From the NCBI GenBank assembly GCA_003343605.1, contig QAKW01000059.1, forward strand, positions 1 through 12,496: a stretch of 12,496 bases of DNA, given 5' to 3'. The notes under the pieces are model-generated. The model was not told the DNA's origin. It searched no databases and saw only the letters and a list, made by a program, of their open reading frames with translations. Positions 6,716 to 12,496 of this stretch are shown here, in pieces. Made by a program: the position numbers and the translations under genes. The stretch is from Clostridiales bacterium. Lineage in GTDB: Bacteria; Bacillota; Clostridia; Oscillospirales; QAKW01. The number at the start of each line of letters is the position of its first letter. The stretch's first letter is position 1.

Positions 6716-7566
6716 GACATCCTCCGGCTGATTTTTTCGTTCAGTACTTTAAAAAAGCTTTTATTATGCAGCCTGACCAGTTGTAAAGGAGTATCGTGGC
6801 GGCTGACGCAAACCAGATCGCCATTATGAAGAACGCCGATTTCAGCGCCGTCGCATTCCAGATGTGCCTGAATCAGATCCGCATTGGTCACTTTCATATA
6901 GATCTGCTGCAGCGTCTCCCCAAAAACAAGCGAGCGGGAACCAAGCGTATGAGGGCAGATCGGCGTAACAACAATCGCACGGGAACGCGGCTCCAGAATC
7001 GGACCTCCGGCGCTCATGGAATAGGCCGTGGACCCGGTTGGCGTTGCAACAATAAATCCATCGCAAAAATAATCGATCAGGTCGCTCTCATCATCGGCCA
7101 CAACAATATGGGCCGGTTTTCCGATCCGGCTGCGGATTACCGCGTCATTTAAAGCAATTGCTTCGCCACAGCAGCAGTTGTTGCGCAGAATCTGAACATT
7201 GAGCATCATGCGTTCCGAATACTGATATCCACTGCTCAGAATTGCCGCCAGCTGATCGATCTCATTTCGTTCCATCTCTGCCAAAAAGCCGAGATGCCCC
7301 AGATTAATGCCCAGAAGAGGCACCCTATAGCGGGCGGCATAGGGGGCCGCGCGCAGAAGGGTTCCGTCTCCGCCAAGGGTTAAAACAAGCCTGGCTCCCA
7401 TGAAACATTCCTCTGCGGAACAAAACGGATATTTTTCTTTGGATTCATAATCACAGCAGGAAACCGCATAAGTAAAATCCGCTTTTTCCAGTCTGCGGGC
7501 TACCTCATTCAAATAAAGCAGCCCAGGATCCTTTAACGGATTCACAATAATACCGATTTTATTCAT
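6712..7566 (-). CDS. nadK: NAD kinase
   Basis: Makes NADP from NAD and ATP or polyphosphate in the cytosol. Visible motifs, numbered from the start chosen here: GGDGT (65-69, containing the essential Asp), NDA (140-142) and TPTGSTAYSMSAGGP (175-189). The start chosen is the ATG at 7566 (284 residues): GGAGG is 6 nt upstream of it but directly touches the ATG two codons earlier at 7572. The gene overlaps tlyA by 8 nt and argR by 4 nt. Oddity: it is rich in cysteine, with CC at 37-38, C49, C54 and three in a row at 131-133. Family assignment is firm; any role for the cysteines is open. Confidence 0.96.
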   Translation of the reverse strand: MNKIGIIVNPLKDPGLLYLNEVARRLEKADFTYAVSCCDYESKEKYPFCSAEECFMGARLVLTLGGDGTLLRAAPYAARYRVPLLGINLGHLGFLAEMERNEIDQLAAILSSGYQYSERMMLNVQILRNNCCCGEAIALNDAVIRSRIGKPAHIVVADDESDLIDYFCDGFIVATPTGSTAYSMSAGGPILEPRSRAIVVTPICPHTLGSRSLVFGETLQQIYMKVTNADLIQAHLECDGAEIGVLHNGDLVCVSRHDTPLQLVRLHNKSFFKVLNEKISRRMS

Positions 7567-8350
7567 CTGCATCCTCCATTAAAATCGCCCGGTCCACCGC
7601 AGGCAAAATCTGAATGGACCCCTGAGCCGACTTTTCCATAAAAATAAGATATTCACGGTTACCGGCAGATCCTGCCAGCCCGCTGAAGCAGATTCCCCTA
7701 ATGCTGAATCCCAGTTCTGCTGCAAAGTTGGAAACATCCGCCAAAATTTTGCGGTGAACACCGCGATCTGAAACAATTCCCGATTTATTCAGATAGGCCT
7801 GCCCGGCTTCAAATTGCGGCTTAACCAGGGTAATCGCCTGTCCGCCCGGGCACAGTGTTTTAAAGATGGCCGGCAAAACAGCCTTTAAGGAAATAAAGGA
7901 AAGATCGGCGGTAATGGCCTCGATCGGCTCGGGAAAGTCAGCGGCGGTCAGATAACGGGCATTCACATGCTCCATATTCAAAACCCGTGTATCCCTGCTG
8001 ATCAGCGGATGCAGCTGCGCTGTTCCGATATCTACCGCATATATTTTCCCAACCCCGTGCTCCAGCAAAACCTGGCAAAATCCACCGGTGGAAGCTCCGA
8101 AATCTGCAACAATTTTTCCCGCCCAATCCGGCTTAAAGCAGGCAAATCCATGCAGCAGCTTATGTGCGGAACGCGCAACATATTGCGGAGCGTTTTTTAC
8201 CTGCACCACCTGCGCCCCTTCCGGCACCTCACAGGATGGGCGGGTGGTTACTTTGCCGTTTACAGCAAAATATCCCTTCTTGATGGCGGCTGCCGCCTGA
8301 TTACGGCTTTCGAAATAATGATTGATTGCCAGATACTGATCCAGCCTCAT
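7559..8350 (-). CDS. tlyA: TlyA-family 2'-O-ribose rRNA methyltransferase
   Basis: A 263-residue TlyA/YqxC-type protein. It has an N-terminal S4 RNA-binding domain (about 1-60, MRLDQYLAIN) and an FtsJ-like methyltransferase fold with SAM motif DFGASTGGF (83-91). The expected K-D-K-E catalytic set is present at K64, D149, K177 and E233. The same residues occur with a constant offset in mycobacterial TlyA (K69, D154, K182, E238, recalled), which methylates 16S and 23S rRNA. Some databases call the family hemolysin; nothing here supports a toxin. It overlaps the dxs stop by four bases (ATGA) and nadK by 8 nt. rRNA target in this organism is inferred. Confidence 0.92.
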   Translation of the reverse strand: MRLDQYLAINHYFESRNQAAAAIKKGYFAVNGKVTTRPSCEVPEGAQVVQVKNAPQYVARSAHKLLHGFACFKPDWAGKIVADFGASTGGFCQVLLEHGVGKIYAVDIGTAQLHPLISRDTRVLNMEHVNARYLTAADFPEPIEAITADLSFISLKAVLPAIFKTLCPGGQAITLVKPQFEAGQAYLNKSGIVSDRGVHRKILADVSNFAAELGFSIRGICFSGLAGSAGNREYLIFMEKSAQGSIQILPAVDRAILMEDADE

Positions 8351-10212
8351 TCCGGATACTCCTCAAATTTACGGATCATTTTAGCAATGCTGGCCCCATC
8401 CAGATGGCATTCTGCAAGCAGGTCGTCCGGCTTTCCAGATTTTAAAAACAGATTATCAATGCCAAAGTTCCGATAATAGCCGGTATAATGCCGGTTCATC
8501 AGCAGATTGCCGAGATAGGAGCCGATTCCCCCGGTTTGATAACATTCTTCAATCAGAAGGATTTTTTTAAACTGCATCAGAGAGCGCACAAGCTGTTCTT
8601 CAATTGGAAAAATCCGGTTTAATTTTAGAAAAGAAACCTGCAGGTTTGCAAGGCGGATCCCTTTCAGGCAATTTACCACCTGCCTTCCATAGGATATGAT
8701 ACATAATTCTTTTGAAGTTCCGGTATATTCAGCAGGTTCTTCCAGATGATGAAAAGGCAAAACCATATCCGGCTCATAGCCGCGCGGATAGCGAATCGCG
8801 GAAATGCCGGTGCCGTTTAATACACGATTTCTTAATATGCATCTCAGCTCCGCATAGGAAGTTGGAGAATAGATCGAAATGCCCGGCACCGGTAGCAGCA
8901 TTGGAATATCAAAGAGTCCCTGGTGCGTTTCACCGTCTTCCCCCACGATTCCGGCCCGGTCGATACAAAGCGTCATAGAGAGCCCCTGCAGCGCAATATC
9001 GTGAATCACCTGATCAAAACCACGCTGTAAAAAAGAAGAATATACCGCAAAAACCGGTTTCATCCCGTTGCGGGCAAGGCCGCCTGCAAAGGTCAGCGCA
9101 TGCTGCTCGGCGATGCCGACATCATAAAAGCGGCCGGAAAAGGTTTTGGCAAATTCGCTTAAGCCGCATCCGGCCCCCATTGCCGCAGTAATGGCGCAGA
9201 TTCGATGGTCATCCATTGCAAGGCGGCAAAGCTCTTCCCCAAAGATATCGGAAAAATCCGGCTTGACCTTTTTTCCGTGTTCGCCGGTAGCCACATTGAA
9301 AGAACTGAGGCCATGAAAGTCCGCGGGCTGATCTTCCGCATAGGAATAGCCTTTGCCCTTCACGGTTTTTACATGAACCAGGCAGGGCTTTTTTAGATTC
9401 TTGGCACGCTTGAGCACCCGTTCCAGCGTTTTTTGATTATGCCCGTCGATCGGTCCGAAATAGGCAAATCCCATATCTTCAAAGATATTCCCCTGATAAA
9501 AGAAGGATTTCAATGCCTGCTTTATTTTTTGGAAAAACCGGTAAAAGACCTTCCCGATCAGCGGGGTGCCGGTTGTAATTCTTGTAAGAATATCTTTGAA
9601 TTTAAAATAACCCTGCCGGGAGCGTATTTTAGATAAATAGGCCGCAAATGAGCCCACATTTTCCGATATACTCATATCGTTGTCATTTAAAACTACGATC
9701 AGGTTTCCCGGCATCCGGCCTCCGTTATTCAGGCCTTCGTAGGAAAGCCCGCCTGTCATGGCGCCGTCTCCCACAACGGCGATCACATAACGGTCGTTTT
9801 CCCCATTGAGCTGAAACGCCTTCAGCAGGCCAACGGCAGAAGAAATGGCAGTAGAACTGTGGCCGGTTTTTAATATATCATGCATGCTTTCTTCCGGGTT
9901 CGGGAATCCGGAAAGACCGCCTTCCTTGCGAAGAGACTGAAACTTTTCATAACGACCGGTCAGCAGTTTGTGTACATAGCATTGATGGCCAACATCAAAG
10001 ATAATCTGATCTTTCGGGGAATCAAACACCCGGTGAAGGGCGATTGTAAGCTCCACCACACCGAGATTGCTCGCAAGATGACCGCCGTTATTGGAGACGT
10101 TATTAATCAGACAATCCCTTATTTCTTTGCCGAGTTCCAGGATTTCTGCAAGGTTCATTTCTTTTATATCCTGCGGGCCGTGGATGGCCTTTAGAAGATT
10201 GTCCTCCGGCAA
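8347..10212 (-). CDS. dxs: 1-deoxy-D-xylulose-5-phosphate synthase
   Basis: A 621-residue thiamine-diphosphate enzyme that condenses pyruvate and glyceraldehyde 3-phosphate, first step of the MEP isoprenoid pathway. Key positions: H45 in GGHLASNLG, H76 in VGHQCY, the ThDP motif GDGAMTGG (148-155) ending at LNDN (175-178), H300 in DFHG, catalytic E369 in AEQHA and H430 in ETHQG. The start is TTG at 10212; AAGGAG lies 10 nt upstream. An ATG touching that site is out of frame, and the next in-frame ATG (residue 19) would cut off conserved sequence. ispA ends 21 nt upstream, and tlyA starts inside the stop. The start codon is the least certain part. Confidence 0.95.
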   Translation of the reverse strand: MPEDNLLKAIHGPQDIKEMNLAEILELGKEIRDCLINNVSNNGGHLASNLGVVELTIALHRVFDSPKDQIIFDVGHQCYVHKLLTGRYEKFQSLRKEGGLSGFPNPEESMHDILKTGHSSTAISSAVGLLKAFQLNGENDRYVIAVVGDGAMTGGLSYEGLNNGGRMPGNLIVVLNDNDMSISENVGSFAAYLSKIRSRQGYFKFKDILTRITTGTPLIGKVFYRFFQKIKQALKSFFYQGNIFEDMGFAYFGPIDGHNQKTLERVLKRAKNLKKPCLVHVKTVKGKGYSYAEDQPADFHGLSSFNVATGEHGKKVKPDFSDIFGEELCRLAMDDHRICAITAAMGAGCGLSEFAKTFSGRFYDVGIAEQHALTFAGGLARNGMKPVFAVYSSFLQRGFDQVIHDIALQGLSMTLCIDRAGIVGEDGETHQGLFDIPMLLPVPGISIYSPTSYAELRCILRNRVLNGTGISAIRYPRGYEPDMVLPFHHLEEPAEYTGTSKELCIISYGRQVVNCLKGIRLANLQVSFLKLNRIFPIEEQLVRSLMQFKKILLIEECYQTGGIGSYLGNLLMNRHYTGYYRNFGIDNLFLKSGKPDDLLAECHLDGASIAKMIRKFEEYPE

Positions 10213-10233
10213 AAAGCTGCATCTCCTTCCTGT

Positions 10234-11094
10234 TTATTTATTGCGGCTTCCGGTATACGCAGCCAGCCAGCAGAGGAATGAATCCTGGCCGGCAAGCGCT
10301 TGCGCAGCGGCGAGTTCCTGATTCAGATAAGCTCTGGCGCCTTTTGCGCCAAGCAGTGAAACAAAGGTGGATTTATGCTCCAACGCGTCTTTCCCGGGCC
10401 GCTTTCCGAGCGCCTCCTGATTTCCTTCAATATCCAGAAGATCGTCTTTAATCTGAAATGCCAGCCCAAGATGTTCACAATAGTGAAGATAACTGCTGCC
10501 GTTTTTTCCCGATAGCGCCTGAGCAACTGCGGCCGGTGCCAGCAGCAGAGCGCCGGTTTTTCTGCGGTGCAGAAGCAGCAGTTCCTCTAAAGAGAGGGGC
10601 TGCTTCTCCCCCAGCTTATCCAAAACCTGGCCGCCGAGCATTCCTTTTCCTCCGGCTGCGGCATATAATGCGTCCATCGCATCCATAAAAGGCGCCGGCC
10701 GGTAATTGCTTCGGTAAGAAAGCAGATATTCCATGGAATAGTTGAGAATGCCGTCTCCGGCCAGAAGCGCCAGAGCGGGACCAAATTTAGAATGACAGGT
10801 CGGCAATCCGCGGCGAAAATCATCATTGTCCATTTCCGGCATATCGTCGTGAACCAGAGAGTATGCATGGATCATTTCAAGGGCAACGGCAAATGGTAAA
10901 CTCTCTTCCCGGCAAACAGACAAACGATCACAGATCGCAACCAAAAGCACTCCGCGGATTCGTTTTCCGGGTGTGGTAACGCCATATTTCATTACCGAAA
11001 AAATCGGATTGGAATCTGCACAGGAATCCGGAAACGCCAGATTCAGCTGCTGATCCAGCAGATTTCGAAGCGCCTCATATTCCTCATGCATCAT
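10234..11094 (-). CDS. ispA: farnesyl diphosphate synthase
   Basis: A 286-residue trans-prenyltransferase making farnesyl diphosphate from IPP and DMAPP for undecaprenyl phosphate and quinone pathways. The first Asp-rich motif is DDMPEMD (83-89), the second DDLLD (217-221), with GKRIRG (about 43-48) binding IPP. The first motif carries the two-residue insertion and has Tyr five residues upstream, which is the bacterial FPP type. The start chosen is ATG at 11094, with GGAG 7 nt upstream; longer in-frame starts lie inside xseB and are not conserved-looking. It overlaps xseB by 11 nt. Longer-chain (geranylgeranyl) output is a less likely alternative. Confidence 0.95.
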   Translation of the reverse strand: MMHEEYEALRNLLDQQLNLAFPDSCADSNPIFSVMKYGVTTPGKRIRGVLLVAICDRLSVCREESLPFAVALEMIHAYSLVHDDMPEMDNDDFRRGLPTCHSKFGPALALLAGDGILNYSMEYLLSYRSNYRPAPFMDAMDALYAAAGGKGMLGGQVLDKLGEKQPLSLEELLLLHRRKTGALLLAPAAVAQALSGKNGSSYLHYCEHLGLAFQIKDDLLDIEGNQEALGKRPGKDALEHKSTFVSLLGAKGARAYLNQELAAAQALAGQDSFLCWLAAYTGSRNK

Positions 11095-11302
11095 CGGCTT
11101 GCTCCGTATCGGGCTGTGATTCCTGTAAAAACTGCACTTTTTGCTCCGCCTGCTCCAGAATTTCAGCACACCGTTTGCTGAGTTTCATTCCCTCTTCAAA
11201 AAGAGCGATGGAATCATCCAGCGGTGCTTCGCCGCTTTCCAGTGTCTGCACAATTTCGCTGAGTCTGCGCATGGCTTCTTCAAATTTCAGTTCTTTCTCC
11301 AT
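11084..11302 (-). CDS. xseB: exonuclease VII small subunit
   Basis: A 72-residue protein, normal size for XseB, the small helical subunit of exonuclease VII, which digests single-stranded DNA from both ends. It is predicted to form a helical hairpin, with FEEAMRRLSEIV followed by SGEAPLDDSIALFEEGMKLSKRC, the typical core. The start chosen is ATG at 11302 with a GGAAAGGAAG site just upstream; an earlier in-frame start at 11350 would add 16 residues not typical of the family. It overlaps the end of xseA by 23 nt and ispA by 11 nt, so equal coupled translation with xseA is likely. Confidence 0.94.
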   Translation of the reverse strand: MEKELKFEEAMRRLSEIVQTLESGEAPLDDSIALFEEGMKLSKRCAEILEQAEQKVQFLQESQPDTEQADDA

Positions 11303-12496
11303 TGATGCTTCCTTTCCAAACTTCCTCAATTTTGCATCTTGCCCCGCCATCGTTTAAGCGCAGGGATATTTGATCGTCTTTTTTTAAGTGGCGGATGCTG
11401 CGAATTACCTTTCCCTTTTCGTCACAGGTCAGCGAAAAACCGCGCTTCAAAACCTTCAGAGGGCTTAGTGCATCCAGCTTTGCAAGCTGGGTCGAAAGCA
11501 GGTGGGCCTGCTTATTGTAGCCGGCGGTAAAGCTTGTTTTTAACCTGCCGGTCAAATGATCCAGCATCAGATAAGGCTTATCTGTAAAGGCTTTTGGGTC
11601 ATGCAGAATACGAGCCTTTGCATAGCGCTCATAAAGATCCCGGCTGTGCTGCATTTTTTTAGAAAGCGCAGCCAGCAGCCGTTTCTGATCGCGTGAGATT
11701 CCAAGCAGCAGCTCTTCCTTTTCCGGCACCGCCAGTTCTGCCGCTCCGGAAGGAGTGGGTGCACGCAGATCGGCAACCAGATCGCAGATTGTATAATCGG
11801 TTTCATGGCCAACGGCCGAGATGGTAGGAATGGTGCAGTTATAAATGGCAAGCGCGAGATCCGGATTGTTAAATCCCCATAAATCTTCCAGGGAACCGCC
11901 GCCGCGGCCAATAATGATCAAATCGACCGATTGCGTCTGTTCAAAATATTCAATCCCCTGGATTAAAGATTCCGGTGCGTGCTCCCCCTGCACAATTGCC
12001 GGATAAACAATAATTTCCGCAAGAGGAAACCTTCTTCCCGTAATATGGATAATATCGCGGACTGCCGCTCCCGTGGGCGATGTGATTACGCCGATCCGCC
12101 CGGGTACCGGCGGAATGCGCAGCTTATGGCTCTCGGCAAAAATACCGGCGGCGGCCAGCTGTTTTTTCAGTTGCTCCAGTGCAAGATACAGGTCTCCGAT
12201 TCCATCTTGCTTCAATTCGGAAATATATAGCTGGTAGACACCGGTTTTCTCAAAAATCGAAATGCTTCCCCGCGCCAAAACCTTCATCCCGTTCTCCGGG
12301 CGAAACCGGAGCTTTGCCGCATTGGAGCGAAACATCACTGCGCTGATAACACCGGTTTCATCTTTCAGGCGCAAATAGATATGTCCGCTGCCGTGTATGG
12401 TTAAATTGGAGATTTCCCCCAGAACTAAAATATTTCGCAGATTTAAATCAGATTCCAAAACACCTTTGAGATATTGGTTCAGCTGCGTAACGGAGA
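11280..12496 (-). CDS. xseA: exonuclease VII large subunit, 5' end just outside window
   Basis: 404 residues are visible. The reading frame stays open to the right edge, where it reads SVTQLNQYLKG, the usual start of XseA, so only one or two codons are missing. The N-terminal OB fold (roughly 1-110) binds single-stranded DNA. The nuclease core carries RIGVITSPTGAAVRDI (about 133-148), IIGRGGGSLEDLW (about 194-206) and SAVGHETDYTICD (about 226-238), followed by a coiled-coil region to about 370. It pairs with XseB to form exonuclease VII. An in-frame TTG at 12458 is not the true start. The promoter of this operon lies outside the window. Confidence 0.96.
   Translation of the reverse strand, partial: SVTQLNQYLKGVLESDLNLRNILVLGEISNLTIHGSGHIYLRLKDETGVISAVMFRSNAAKLRFRPENGMKVLARGSISIFEKTGVYQLYISELKQDGIGDLYLALEQLKKQLAAAGIFAESHKLRIPPVPGRIGVITSPTGAAVRDIIHITGRRFPLAEIIVYPAIVQGEHAPESLIQGIEYFEQTQSVDLIIIGRGGGSLEDLWGFNNPDLALAIYNCTIPTISAVGHETDYTICDLVADLRAPTPSGAAELAVPEKEELLLGISRDQKRLLAALSKKMQHSRDLYERYAKARILHDPKAFTDKPYLMLDHLTGRLKTSFTAGYNKQAHLLSTQLAKLDALSPLKVLKRGFSLTCDEKGKVIRSIRHLKKDDQISLRLNDGGARCKIEEVWKGSINGERTEI

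Noticed and set aside
4459..7572. ARG box or LexA box near argR and recN
   Set aside because: No convincing match was recognised by eye; a motif-matrix scan would be needed to exclude weak sites.
7559..8350. Hemolysin toxin
   Set aside because: The S4 plus FtsJ-like layout with the K-D-K-E set points to rRNA methylation; the toxin name is historical.
11095..11169. Longer ispA start 25 codons upstream
   Set aside because: It would overlap xseB almost fully in another frame, has no fitting ribosome site, and adds a basic sequence not typical of the family.
11303..11350. Longer xseB start 16 codons upstream
   Set aside because: The ATG at 11302 has a good ribosome site and gives the usual XseB N-terminus and length.
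260..12230. Many open frames of 60 to 280 codons on the plus strand and in other minus frames
   Set aside because: They all lie inside well-identified conserved genes in other frames, lack convincing ribosome sites and show no recognisable family.
1..12496. CRISPR array, insertion sequence, phage or defence system
   Set aside because: No regular repeats, transposase, integrase or defence-type proteins were seen; every long stretch is explained by housekeeping genes.

Overview
This window is a compact stretch of bacterial chromosome from a low-to-moderate GC Firmicute, most likely class Clostridia and plausibly the Oscillospiraceae/Ruminococcaceae side. Three things support this: ribosomal protein L27 has the Firmicutes-type cleavable N-terminal extension with its Prp protease gene next to it; a YerC-type TrpR-like regulator is present; and the order xseA-xseB-ispA-dxs-tlyA-nadK-argR-recN is the familiar Bacillus/Clostridia arrangement. 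The exact genus cannot be read from the sequence. All 14 protein genes and the one tRNA lie on the minus strand, so transcription runs from the right edge to the left edge.

The right part (about 12496 to 4568) is one tightly packed operon: exonuclease VII large and small subunits (xseA, xseB), farnesyl diphosphate synthase (ispA), DXP synthase (dxs), TlyA-type rRNA methyltransferase (tlyA), NAD kinase (nadK), arginine repressor (argR) and the RecN repair ATPase. Most junctions overlap by 4 to 23 nt, so translational coupling is likely. It joins isoprenoid precursor supply (dxs, ispA) with DNA repair, rRNA modification, NADP supply and arginine control.

The centre (about 4571 to 2153) is a ribosome module. 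It starts at a full-consensus sigma-A promoter whose -35 box overlaps the recN stop codon. A structured L21-type leader follows, then rplU, the Prp protease gene, rpmA and obgE. A strong intrinsic hairpin lies between rpmA and obgE, and another lies after obgE.

The left part (about 2140 to 149) is a three-gene unit with its own likely promoter: yerC, a class I SAM methyltransferase, and hslO (redox chaperone Hsp33). A good promoter follows for a tRNA-Asp gene that is cut by the left edge.

No mobile element, CRISPR array, phage gene or defence system was seen, and there is no gene-free stretch over about 110 bases. This is an ordinary housekeeping region. The observations most worth checking are regulatory: the terminator-like hairpin placed 27 nt before obgE, the L21 leader, and the paired L27 extension and Prp protease.
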